Shown here piece by piece: positions 1-15,639 of a stretch of DNA of 64,000 nucleotides (its first letter is position 1; each line of letters begins with the position of its first letter). The DNA lies in assembly GCA_034670405.1 (NCBI GenBank), contig JAXDDX010000061.1, positions 1,365,501 to 1,429,500 of the forward strand, written 5' to 3'. This stretch comes from Hoplostethus atlanticus (Eukaryota > Chordata > Actinopteri > Trachichthyiformes > Trachichthyidae). The notes under the pieces were generated by a model. That model had not been told where the DNA came from and searched no databases. It worked only from the letters and a program-made list of their open reading frames with translations. The position numbers were made by a program, and so were the translations under genes.

Positions 1-2145
1 ATGACTGGACGGATACTCACTGGCCTGGCCTCCCCTATACCTGTGACCATATGTCATGCTGTGTGAATGCACATAGTAACTGAATGCTGAATGTATGTTG
101 TCTATAATATGGCTTGCACTGTTTCCTACTACATGTGAGGTCTTGTTGTCCCTGTGTGTGTCACTATACTATGTTATTGTGCATGTATGAGATACGTCTC
201 TGCACCAATGAGTCCTGCACATTTGCTTGTTATAGTTTGCTAATGAAATGTTTTTCATTGTGCTGCATTGCTACACATCACCACCTACTGAAGTGGAGTG
301 TGTAAGATCCTAACTAACTTAAACTTGAACAAAATAGTTAATGCCAACCGTCCATCTTAAATTTGAATCCTCTGTTTCCATTACACCTGACATCCCTTCA
401 AACAAACCCTGAGATGCTACACTGTCGTCATGGAAATCCACATCCACTATATTCAAAAAATATTTTCACTCGTATCCCAAAAAATCTTCCTTTGCTTCCT
501 ATCAGCACTTCTATGCTCTCTGACTTCCCTTGATTCTCACAGTTTATAAATTAGAATCAATGTAATCATTCTGGCTTCATCCAGACGAGGAAACCGACTT
601 CTCTCTGCTCTCTCAATGTTTGATCTGTTCTCTTGCTGGCAAAATCTCAGACTCCCTTAAATGTACACGACATTTACATTTTATCTCTCTTTACAACAAT
701 TTACAGTTCCAGTGTTTACAATCCACAGCTTTGAAATACATATAATGCATGATCAGCTGTCACAAACAAAAAAAACCTACAATCCAATAAATCACACTTA
801 AAGTTGGCGCTAGAGTTTCAACAAGGAATGCCATGCTGCAAATCCAGGCTACATTATCTGAACTATGTCACTGCCGGATCATGTGACGCTCCCTCCTGCT
901 GCTCTATAAGCCCTCTTTGACACCGCCGTGACCCATGTGTCATAATTCCCCCTCAAGATGTAATCACACTGTATGCTCTCTCTTGAAATTGCAGCTCACC
1001 TCGCCACAGCAGCCATCGATTGGTACTCCAGGTGGTAACATCTCTTGCTGCCTTACACTAAAACTGGCGAGCTCAAGTTGTGTTGCTTTAACCAGAATCG
1101 AGGGGAGCTGTGAGCGTATTGGCATTCATAGGATCCATCAGTAGGAAGTGATTCTTGCACTAAAAGATCCAACATGCATCATTTGCAACGAGAATCTGTT
1201 TGGCTGAGGTCCCTCATTCTCAGGATCTAGAGGATGATATGAAAAAGACCATTTCCAACTTTGTCTCTCACCTCCTTCACCACCATTTGTGGGTGTGGAT
1301 GTCACCGTACACCCCTGAAGCCTTCACGTCAGCCCGATACGACGCACCTCAGTTCGGTTTCTCGTCTTTCACGTTGTTCTTTGCTCTGTAAATCACTCCT
1401 ACATCACCCAATTAATTTTACGGCTACACTTTCAAGCTTCACTGCACCAATCCGCCATGTTTTTTCTCGACCGACGTCTTTAAAAAAAACTCCATGCTTC
1501 AGATTTATGTGTTAAGGCTTTCCCTTTTTGCTTACTTTAAAGCTCAGGGTAAAGGATTAGGTGTTTAAGTCCGTAACTAGTACCATGCTGAAATACTGAG
1601 GATGCGCCTGCCCTTACAGATGAGATGTGTGTGTGTAAGGTCGGCGCAACTCGGCATCCCTCAAGCAATTTCAGTAAAGCTGTGAAAATAAACACTGTGA
1701 AACCAAAGATTTTCTGCCCCACATAAATGACCACATGACCACAGCTGCTCAGCCGAATACACAGGGGATCTATGACATATCCCTCTGTTAGATGACGGGT
1801 AGCTCCAAACAAGTTCCTCATCTCCTATAACTATCTGCACTGAATAATACAGTGCAGAGCAAGCCCCCGTCACATGGGCCTATAAATATGATGTGATCAA
1901 AAAAAAAAATAACTTACCTGTTGGGTGGCCATGAGAAATAGGGTGTTTGGAAAGGACAGCCATAGCCCAGCGGAGCAGGAGTAGAGATATGGAGAGAGAG
2001 AGGGAAAAATATAGGAAAAACCTTTGGAAATAAATAATTGAGCATTTTCTTTTTTACGCAAGGACCCAACAAAGACGGCTCTTAAAATGACATTTGGGGC
2101 AGGGTTAGTTAAATAAAAGAAACACCTCTGAGTATGAATTATTGA
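1..2145. other. Unassigned sequence, no gene seen
   Basis: I see no coding region, RNA gene or recognisable mobile element in this stretch. The frames present are short, overlap one another and lack any family motif. There is a short poly-A run near 1,900. It may hold old, unrecognised repeats. Confidence 0.5.
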
Positions 2146-2149
2146 AGGA

Positions 2150-2412
2150 GTGTGTGTGATCGTCTCGGTGGCGGCGTAGGAGGCAAGGAGGTGAGAGGGT
2201 CTGCCGTCTTCACCCCGAGCAGCCTCACCGAGCAGATCGGCCGCCACGGGGTTGAGCGGCGCTCGCGGGGTCGAGTTCAGATGCTTTATTGTTTGAGGAC
2301 ATGCATAATCTGTCGAAAATATCACACCGCTACGACCCCTGCAGGAGGAGGAGGAGGACCGGAGGTGGTGAGACCGGCTGCATGCAAAGCGATGCGCGCT
2401 ACAGTAGAATAC
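2150..2412. other. CpG-dense, GC-rich patch
   Basis: This patch stands out from its AT-richer flanks by many CpG dinucleotides, for example around 2,160-2,275 and again near 2,390, and by a GGA-type run near 2,345. It could be a small CpG island, an exon of an unidentified gene, or a young unmethylated repeat. Frames exist on both strands through it, but none shows a protein motif that I recognise. The boundaries are drawn by eye from the composition change. Confidence 0.35.
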
Positions 2413-2970
2413 ATCAAGTTAACCAGCCATTGACTATGCATGCTGTTCTCTGGAAAATCTGTGAGAGCTTTTTTTTTTTTTATTCTGCCTCCCAGCAGAG
2501 CGAATGAGAAACAGGACGTACTTTTCCAACTAAACTTAATTACATTGACTTGAAACTTTTTACCTTTAAAACACCTCCATAGCTGATAACGACTGCAGAG
2601 GCCGGGGAATTTGCAAAATGAAAAAAAAAAGGCAATTCTATATCTGGATTCTCTCTGGGCAGCTGTCCAGGGTCCTGATCAATGATAGCATGTCCAAGCT
2701 AGCTGGGACAGTAACAATGCTGCACCCAATTCTCTCAGCAACTATACAAATACATTTTGAGGTACGATTCTCAGGCAAATCACCAGTGTAAAGTACACTA
2801 CATGGCCAAAAGTCAGTGGACCCCCCTACTAGTTATGGAGTTCAGGTGTTCCTCAGGGTTTGGGCTTGGCCCCTTAGTTCCAGTGAAGGGTAATCTTAAT
2901 GCTACAGGATACCAAGACATTTTAGCCAATTGGGCGCTTCCAACTTTGTGGCAACAGTTTGGGGAAGGCC

Positions 2971-3430
2971 TAGGGGTGGGCGATATGACTTCGAATCAAT
3001 ATCACGATTATTTCAAACTTTTACCTCGATTACGATTAATGAATGAAATTTGTTTTATTTTGAAATTGACGGGATGCTCTGTGTCTGACTTCCTGCCCGG
3101 CCTGACACATTCGCTCGCGGCTCGCAAAAAACGAACGGTCAAAACCTGTCTGAACACGGCGTTATTGGACGGGGCGGAGGGACATGACTGAATACCACGT
3201 AATATTTCTTTAAGGGGACAGTTCATGAACGCAGCATTGAGGAAAGTATTTGGCCCATTCATTCACGGGAAAGTGATGTTACGTCTGATGCGCGCACACA
3301 CACAGACACTCACACTGGTTGCTTTGCTAACTGGCGCTTCTAGACGTTCCTCGTTCTTGTAGCCTAAATAACAATCGAAATCAACGATTTTGAAAATTTG
3401 CCACAATTACATAATTTAAAAAAAACCCTA
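2971..3430. mobile_element. hAT-like non-autonomous insertion nested in the Tc1 copy
   Basis: This 460-bp insertion is bounded by a perfect 8-bp direct repeat, GGAAGGCC (2,963-2,970 and 3,431-3,438), which is the duplication size of hAT transposons. The ends are short inverted repeats, TAGGG at the left and CCCTA at the right, and the left end reads TAGGGGTGGGCGATATG. Subterminal AT-rich motifs (CGATT, AATCG) occur near both ends. The TIR is unusually short, and it starts with T where hAT ends usually start with C. No transposase frame is present, so mobility would have needed an enzyme in trans. It inserted after the host Tc1 copy had formed. Confidence 0.75.
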
Positions 3431-3438
3431 GGAAGGCC

Positions 3439-3697
3439 CCTGTGCACAAAGCGAAGTCCATAAAGACATGGTTAGACCAGTTTGGTGTGGAGGAACTCGA
3501 TTGGCCTGCACAGAGCCCTGACCTCAACCCCACTGAACACCTTTGGGAGGAATCAGAACACCGATTGCGAGCCAGGCCTTCTCGTCCAACATCACTGCCT
3601 CACCTCACTAATGCTCTTTTGGCTGAATGGGCACAAATTCCCACAGACACTCCAACAGCTTGTGGAAAGCCTCCCAGAAGAGTTGGAGTATTAATGC
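3439..3697 (+). pseudogene. Tc1-like transposase, C-terminal fragment, frameshifted
   Basis: The frame that starts near 3,442 encodes HKAKSIKTWLDQFGVEELDW followed by AQSPDLNPTEHLW. The second motif is the Tc1-family block that carries the catalytic Glu of the DDE triad. A segment rich in Arg and Pro follows. The frame is then lost: the end that resembles QQLVESLPEE is in another phase (ORF ending near 3,694), which shows at least one frameshift. Only the last third of a normal ~340-residue transposase is present, so the protein cannot be functional. Confidence 0.8.
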
Positions 3698-3777
3698 CCA
3701 TGGTTTTAAAATGGGATGTCCAGCAAGCTCATATAGGTGTGATGGTCAGGTGTCCACTGACTTTTGGCCATATAGTG

Positions 3778-4443
3778 TATCTTCTTTGCTGCCTATGCGA
3801 CTGTCCCGTCATTGTCCTGCTACAGATACTAAATGTACCTAAAGACTCTCTTACTGGCATGCCACGACTTGTGGCCGTCCAGCTGCTGCCTTGCTAATCT
3901 CTCACCACTTTCCCAGTACTAAATATGACTGTCCTGCTGTCTCGGAAAGAGAGCGCAACTGAAAGAAATCAATGTACTAACACACAGTAACTACTCAGAA
4001 CGGGGCAGAAAATGATTGGAGCTCAGCGGTACTCCTCCACACTGCACAGTGTTGTACCACAGTACCACGACGGCGCTCTCTGTATATCTCAGGCAGATGT
4101 GCTGCTGCATTTTCTATTTCTCTTTGTCCATTTACCACTCCTCTCTGCACATTACCCCGGGTCTTTATGTGTCGTTGGGGCTGATTAACAAGGATGATCT
4201 GCACATTAATTTACAACAGTTATTATACTACAGTATGTAGGCTCTACTTCAAGCTGGGTGTTATGGGGCACAAATAAATAAATAAATAAATAAACAACTA
4301 CACCCCCCCTCCTCCCCTCCCCCCCAGCCAGTCAGAATTGGGTATTCAACAGAGCTGTTGTATGAGCCTTGAAATATTCATGAACTATTTGAGAATGGAT
4401 TTTCTTGTGACTATTGCTGCTTTACTGTTCTTGAGAGTAATGG

Positions 4444-4445
<2 letters not shown>
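3778..4445. other. Unassigned stretch with (AAAT)n and a C-rich run
   Basis: No gene is visible. A short AAAT repeat lies at about 4,271-4,294, directly followed by a C-rich run at about 4,302-4,325. The rest is unremarkable AT-rich sequence. Confidence 0.5.
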
Positions 4446-4485
<40 letters not shown>

Positions 4486-4507
4486 ATGTGTGTGTGTGTG
4501 TGTGTGT
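4446..4507. repeat. (TG)n microsatellite, one interruption
   Basis: This is about 31 TG dinucleotides with a single GCA interruption near 4,484. Frames across it encode Cys-Val runs that are artefacts. Confidence 0.97.
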
Positions 4508-4774
4508 CGAGAAGGGGACTTGTTTACTCCATTTCATCACTTCTGTCCCTCCCACACTGATTGCCTCTTTAAATCGTTTCCCCTCATCTGTGCTCCAAGC
4601 TCATTTGCCAGTATTTGGGGCAGACTCTGTGAGACCCTCATACACAGACAGGGGCAATTGGCACGGAGAATATCCAATCACGATACTTGTGCGGGTGAAT
4701 AAACATCAGACTAGAAGTAAACACAATAAACTGATGGTATCACCGCCAACGACTGTGGCGGCAGTCACTCTTTT

Positions 4775-5040
4775 AGCCAGTTAGACATTCAATCAGACAC
4801 TCGGCCAGCTAGCCTGTCAATCAGGCCTTCAGTCAACCAACCAGCCGGCCAGTTAGTCAGTCAGCCAGCCTTCCATCCATCCAGCCAACCAGTTTGCCGG
4901 TTTGCGGGTCAACCAGCTCGCCAGTCAGTGACTGAGTCAGTCAGCCAGGCAGTCAGACATTGTTTCTGCCAGTCAGTCAGTGAGTCAGTCAGCCAGATGC
5001 TATTTGTGCCAGTCAGTCAGTGAGTCAGTCAGCCATACAC
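4775..5040. repeat. Degenerate CAGT/CAGC/CAAC tetranucleotide block
   Basis: The block is built of tetranucleotides related to CAGT, CAGC and CAAC and degenerates toward the left. At the right, units of about 40-48 bp recur: CCAGTCAGTCAGTGAGTCAG appears near 4,969 and 5,009, with a related copy near 4,920. This makes a higher-order repeat inside the simple repeat. Confidence 0.85.
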
Positions 5041-7494
5041 TCAATCTGTCTTGTTTATCCTTGCTTGGTGGGATATACAGACCGCATACTGTGGCTGTAA
5101 TGTCTCTACTCGGCTACATATGTGAATTCTACACAGTAACAGAAGATCTGGTGAAATAGGAAAAAATGGAAAGGCTCATCTCGGCATGTTTGTCATTCCC
5201 AAGACGTCTGGCTCGAGAGATGCTTAGAGAGGAAAGACCAAAAAGAAAACACATGAAAGTAAAGCAGTGACAAAGAAGTGCAACACTTTGCTGTTTCCCT
5301 TTATTCCTTCCTTCTTCTTCTTCCCTCTTCTCTCTTTCTGTTCATCTTATCGGAGCGCAGTAATGGCCCATAAAACATTAATTTCATTATTCCAGCAATA
5401 TGGCTGTTAGCTAGACACTGAGCGGGTGGAGGAGAGGGAGGGGTAACAGATTAGCCGGACAGACAAATCAAACAGAGTGTCTAGACTTGAACCACACGAG
5501 GGGTTTCCTCCCGTCAAAGTGAGCAGTGTGGGTAAGACGAGCACTCGCTATGCAGAGCTCGTTCCTCTTCTCAATTCAATATCATTAAACTCAAATAACT
5601 GCGTCTTTCCATTTTGCTGGATACGCTTGAAAAACAAAGAATAACCATTCCAGCGAGACACGTGTGCTTCTGACAGATTAATGGAAAAGTGCCATAATAA
5701 CAATAGCAATCAAAGTGAATATTTCATGTAATTCTTACTCGTGTGATTTGTCTTTTAGCCCCGTTTGATAGTTTTTTTATGAAACTTCATGGAGAACAAA
5801 AGTGCTTACGTGACGATGTCAATCAGGACGTATCGTTTGTTGCAAAACGAGGCAGATAATAGCGACGCCGCGGGGACTCGGGGTTGTTATCGAACTAGAC
5901 CGCAAAGATGAATGTTTAGTGCGATGCAGGAACGAAGCTTCAGCTGGTACGTAGAACACAAACTAGCATGCACAACAAAGAGTTTACTGTGTTACACACA
6001 CACACACACACAGTATGAGATGCAAACACTGCAAAAATATATATAGACATTATTTACATAGTTATAGTTCTCTGTTGTGTGTGTGTGTGTGTGTGTTAGT
6101 GTTCCATTTCTTTAAGGATCTATCAGCTTATTAACATTAAGAACTATTTTTACTCATTCTAGCTGCTCTCAGATCAGATGAAGGAATGTAGAGATTACCA
6201 AAACAACGTTTCTCATACACAACTCACCCATTGGTTCAAATATGTGTTATGACATATATGTTGGTTGTCTAAAAGTTGGGATTCTCTTCCTTCGCAGTCA
6301 AACTAGGTGGAATGAAGTCGGCCCCAAGTTGATCTTAGTTCAAGCTGTTTAATGTTACTTTTTCAGTGCCGAATACTGTTTTCTGATGGTAGGTAGAGAC
6401 GTGGATTACTCGTAGGAGGTTTTGTTGTTGTTGCATAAGTTTCTGATGGAAGGCGTCGATGAACACGATGACACACCCATGACCTGAACGACATAAAACA
6501 CCTCTAACATCCGATCCAGACTCCTACATGAGTGTTCATTCCTCAAAGACAATACTAAATGATGATAAGTTTAAAAGTACAGTTAAAAATGTACAGCTAA
6601 ACTGATTATTATCCCCGTTCCATACTGTCCAACTTCTCATGCTGTATGTAGCAAAGTTAACAACAGAGAGCACATGAGCTGAATGGGCACAGGGAATGTT
6701 GCATCATTCTCACTGCTATGACACAGTTTAACTTGCAAGCTATCTGATTAGCGTCAGCAAAGGGGATGAAAATAGAAACGAAAGAGAAAGTTAGCCCGTT
6801 CTGAAATGGAGGCTATAGGTACATGACGTCCTCCTAGGCAGAAGAGAGCATGGCGTTTTATCATCTCGTCCCAGATGTCCGCCTAGATAGTTTCAAGGGA
6901 TATTTTTACATTGACGTGCTGCACGACGCAGCCAAAGTGGAGACATGTTCGACTTAGAGCACCCAGGGGAGTGGCCCCCGAAAAAACAATGCTTCCAAAA
7001 CAGGATCCAAACTCATTTTGCCACTCACGAAACCATTGAAAAGAATTGAAAAAAAAAAGGCGCAGACACATTTGAAAAGAAGCCTGTTAGTATCGGTGAA
7101 CTACCTTGTTATTGTCTGACAGCCCTCTGCAGCTCATCGCCTTGATGCAAGAGAAATGTCCAGTGGTAAACATCAGTACAAATCAGTGGTGCTGACCGTG
7201 GATCACACAAATAGAAGCAGGCGGTCATGGTGTAACACGCATGTAGGCAAACCCACATGCAGGCAAACACATATGTATAGCTGGACTTAGGGATTGGATG
7301 GAAGAGTCACACTGCGCCTGCTACATGAAAGAAGCAAATCCAAAAATAACATTTGAAAGATATTGATATAGCCCTCTGGGGCGCCGAGAAGATGTCTGCC
7401 TGGCTGCTGATAACTGAGAAAATGTGAGCTAGGGGCTGGGCAGGCCTCTATCCTGAGGAGGGGTGAGAAGGCCAAGAGATACTGAGCATGTTAG

Positions 7495-7495
<1 letters not shown>
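5041..7495. other. Unassigned sequence with two short microsatellites
   Basis: No gene is recognised. Short (AC)n and (GT)n tracts lie at 5,994-6,011 and 6,076-6,096. CpG-dense patches occur at about 5,810-5,960 and 6,820-7,070. The patch near 5,345-5,475 is complex, non-repetitive sequence that could be conserved non-coding DNA, but this cannot be shown here. Confidence 0.45.

Positions 7496-7529
<34 letters not shown>
7496..7529. repeat. (GT)n microsatellite
   Basis: This is a near-perfect run of about 17 GT dinucleotides. A short degenerate CAGAG-type run follows at about 7,597-7,632. Confidence 0.95.
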
Positions 7530-7530
<1 letters not shown>

Positions 7531-7926
7531 AGGCTTTAACGGTGGCAGATGCGACTATAAAATGTACTGATAGCCGAAGAAGCCTCATCCTTCACGGAGC
7601 AGAGCAGAGCAGAGAACAGAACAGAGCAGATGAGAGTAGAAAGGAGGTTAGAAAGGAAAAGGAATGACGTGGATTAGGCTGGATTAGAAGAGTGCAGTGC
7701 AGTAGAGATTATTCTACTGTACGGCAAACCTATCTGCTTCTACTGTCCTTTTATTTTTTCTTTCTTTCTTAGTGAGGGTTCCTGCACGCAGCGATAAAGC
7801 TCAGGCTGTGGGCAAAAGTGGGCAGGCTTTCCGAAAAAACCGCCGGCCAAAAAAATTCCCTCTCTCCTTTGGCAACATTCCTTCCTTCCCTCTCTGTTCT
7901 CCATTTCTGTATTCATTTAGTTTGTT

Positions 7927-12340
<4,414 letters not shown>

Positions 12341-12529
12341 TGATTGGCCAAATGAGGGCGCTCTAATTAAAGGTCAAAATGTCTAAATTTGAAAAGGCTG
12401 TATCTGCTACACCACCGGTCTGATGTAGATTAGACTTGGAGGGTGATGTATCTTGTTGCTGATTGGCCCAAGGGGCGAGGACATGACTTTAGATAGCTTA
12501 GCATTATTATAAAAGTGTTAACATGTACA

Positions 12530-12701
12530 CCATTGCGCCCTGATTACAAATGCCTATCTGCACTATGATTTTATTGTGTTTTTACTGTATTTTATTTTAT
12601 ATGTTCTTCTTTTTAAATCTCATGGAAAGCACTTTGAATTGCCTCCGTGTATGAAATGTGCTATACAAATAAACTTGATTGATTGATTGATTGATTGATT
12701 A
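12530..12701 (+). mobile_element. LINE 3' tail with (TGAT)n end
   Basis: The segment contains AAAGCACTTTGAATTGCC, then GTGCTATACAAATAAACTTG, then a (TGAT)n run at 12,677-12,700. This is the usual layout of teleost LINE 3' ends: a short stem-loop, an AATAAA-like signal and a tandem tail. The body is missing, as expected for a 5'-truncated insertion. The family (RTE-, Rex- or L2-like) is uncertain. A separate piece at about 12,345-12,490, with GAGGGCGCTCTAATTA, looks like an old dispersed repeat. Confidence 0.6.
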
Positions 12702-13988
12702 CTGAACACAGAGGTGCAATGGCTTCCATTTTTCTAACCACACATCAGTAAGTTGGTAAAAGGGCTTATTTCCAAAACAGTTACCAAACCCAAGGGATGT
12801 TATTTCCTGATAATGCCATTTTCAGTGTCCTAGTTCACAAATTCTACATTTAATACTTGTTTTCATATTATTAGATCCATTAGGATCCAATATTGTCTTG
12901 ACATTGTCCAAATGTCTTTCTTGTACGGGTCTAAGTGTATTCTGTTTTTTTTTCCCATGACATTTTTTTAATAATAAATTAATTGTTAATCACTCCTGAT
13001 GTTTTCCAGTCTAATTCAGTTGTGTGTGTAAGTGCATGTGTGCACGCGCCCGTGTGCATGTGTTTTCTGACTGCATCCTGATCTCACCCCAACACCTTTG
13101 ATGTTGCACTGACATTGCTAGATTCTTGAAATTCTTACTTGGGGTAACAATAACATGCTTATTTGCAAACTTCAGATGGTACTCAACACTTTGATCTCTC
13201 TCTCCTCTCATTACTTCCACCTATACAGCTTGTTACCCTGTTTGGAGTTTGCCCATGCAGTACTATATGCTTTCCGGCCTTTTGAAACTCACCTCCTTTG
13301 AATTAACAGAATGCTAACTTGGCACTCAACGCACTTCCTACACTCAAATCATTATCCAAACTTCAAGTTGGCAATAAAATGTTAATGTCGTCATAGCTCA
13401 CTACCATTGGTCGTTAGAATGATTAACAGGAGATAAAAATGATTGGCATGAAAATCTGTAGCATGAAAATCTGAGGCTTTTCCGATGCAGGTCTGAGTCT
13501 TGTAGTGAAGTGATTCTGAGTATTAAGAGAGGCAATCAACTGTGACAAAGACTTGCCGGTTGAGGAAGTATCAGTCAACATGAGACGTATTCACAAGAAT
13601 TCCTTTTAAAAATAACTCTAAATCTTCAGACAGAAATGGTCTCACACCTTGCATTCACACCGTCTTCTCATTTGGCCCACTGCCGCTCTGACTTCCCCAC
13701 GACGCTACTAGGGATTAACACAGAGAACCAGGATTCCCCCATCTGTCTCATCTCAAACCTCTCTCAGGAATAAAGGTTTGTTCCCCATGAAATGAAATGC
13801 TTCAAAAAACAAGCGACTGAATGCTAAATCACAAGAAACTCTATGTATATATACAATGGAAGACTGTTCTCCGCTCTGTTAGTCTTCGCCAGCAGTGGTT
13901 CTCTTGACCTTCTAGAGCCGGACATCACTGGACACACAATTGAACAAACAATCAAAAAAAATGCTGCAGCTTTGATAAAATCAAACAT

Positions 13989-13989
<1 letters not shown>

Positions 13990-14020
<31 letters not shown>
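13990..14020. repeat. (AT)n microsatellite
   Basis: This is a run of about 15 AT dinucleotides. The short frames that read Tyr-Ile across it are artefacts. Confidence 0.95.
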
Positions 14021-14025
<5 letters not shown>

Positions 14026-14457
14026 TGTTTTGCCATACGATACGGTTTGCATTTTCCCTATAAATGATCAAACTGAAATATCATCAGGACCACAACATCA
14101 ACAAACTACTACTATCTAAATACTTTTCAAACCAAATGTAATGATGACATTTTGTTAGTTTTGTTAAGTTGTTTTGAGTACTAAAAAGCTACACATGAGT
14201 TTCCAAACTCCAATGTATTCTTCAAATAAACTGAAATTGAACAAACTTGTTTGGTGTTTCAGAGGACTTGAACACTGTCAGATCACATTTCATGTTTCAA
14301 CACATGAAGTAGCATGTTTACTTCCAGTCCCCTTCAAACATCAGTGCTCAGTTTTCTTTTCTTTCCTTGTTCTTTTTCTTCTCAGTGTTTTGAGATACTC
14401 CTTTCTAACAGTGCTCTGTTCGGGCTTTGATTATCGGAGAAGACTGAGTGTCTGAAT

Positions 14458-14700
14458 CCAGCCACCAGGCCATTAATCTGTGACCAGGCAGACTGGGCCT
14501 GCGAGATGAGGGAGCCTTCAGTGGCGACCCACAGGGAATTATCTGCTGGCCGCGGCCCGCTGCAGACACCCACTGCTGGGCCCCCACCACAGCCTGGGAA
14601 CCACACTTGCCAATAGCCACCTGGGGGAAGGACTGTAGACACTGATGTGGAAAGAAAGGTTGGAAGCACAGCCCACTCACACTCAACTGAGGCAAAACAT
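14458..14700. other. Complex GC-rich island, exon or conserved element candidate
   Basis: This is a non-repetitive, GC-richer segment inside AT-rich surroundings. The minus strand is open in two frames through it (14,382-14,801 and 14,405-14,728). Both frames also run into low-complexity (CA)n or AAAC sequence, so neither is convincing. On the minus strand a pyrimidine run ends in CCCCCAG near 14,620, which could act as a splice acceptor. I do not recognise the encoded sequence. An (AAAC)n run lies beside it at about 14,711-14,733. Confidence 0.25.
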
Positions 14701-15639
14701 ATCCATCCTGAAATAAACAAACAAACAAACAAATGAATGAAAAAATACATTTGCGGCTCGGTTGCCAGGGCTGTGTGAGTGTGTGTGTGTATATCGGCCA
14801 TAACTGAGGAGACTACTAAACTAGTGAAAAATATCTTAGCTTCAGAGTTATGAGTGTCTTGGCAAATAATATAACTAGGGCAAGTGTTTTTCTATACCAG
14901 TCGTGGATACAGACAACACCTCTGATCTTTTAGCAACGCCTCTTCTGAGACAACAAAATGTTGTTTGTCTTGGATAACGTGATGATTGCTGAGTGACAAG
15001 ATCTATAGGTTGGGCGTGGAGAACAATACATCCTATTGATAAGCTCATCAATTATATTGAAAAGGAAATGTAAATCTTAACAGGTTATTGTTATTTTTAC
15101 AATTATTTTCTTTTGTTTTTATTAAGTTTAACTCTTAAAGGCTTTCAGAATGATTATATATAGTTTTTTGATATATCAACAATTCATCTAGGTGAGGAAT
15201 TATTTCTTATTTATTGATTGTGGTGGTGGTCCCTTAATCTCTTGTGGGATGGGAGCCAACTTATTTCAGGATGTGTTTGATGAGGTAAGCCTACAGAACG
15301 TTTTGTAGTGGTAACTTTAATTTTCTAGTTATTTAAGCTGTCGAAGCTTTACAATTTTATGCAGAAAAAAGGAGTTGCACAGGGAAATAATTAATTGAAG
15401 AAATATAATCTTGTATAATAATTTGAAACAATAACCCATCTCATAACTCGTTTATGTCCTCTCTCCTTGCAACACAGTAAATGTTTTATTAATCATTCAG
15501 TGTAAAGCCCTTATAAATAATTAGCCCGTAACAACCGTCCTTCCAATAACATGTCAGGATATGAATCTTTAGGCAGACATGGGATGAGTGAAGATAAACG
15601 AGATAATGAGCAGCATGATTTTTAAAGGTAAAAGAGACA

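Larger units (their letters stand above)
2796..3777 (+). mobile_element. Tc1/mariner-like element, internally deleted and interrupted
   Basis: The ends are inverted repeats of about 26 bp that share ATGGCCAAAAGTCAGTGG, with one mismatch at the sixth base. They are flanked by TA on both sides (2,794-2,795 and 3,778-3,779), the usual Tc1/mariner target. The interior begins with the stretch around TTTGGGCTTGGCCCCTTAG and then carries the 3' part of a transposase gene. The N-terminal DNA-binding region and the first two catalytic Asp residues are missing, so this is a non-autonomous deletion derivative. A second element sits inside it at 2,971-3,430. A related copy lies at 39,919-40,418. Confidence 0.85.
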
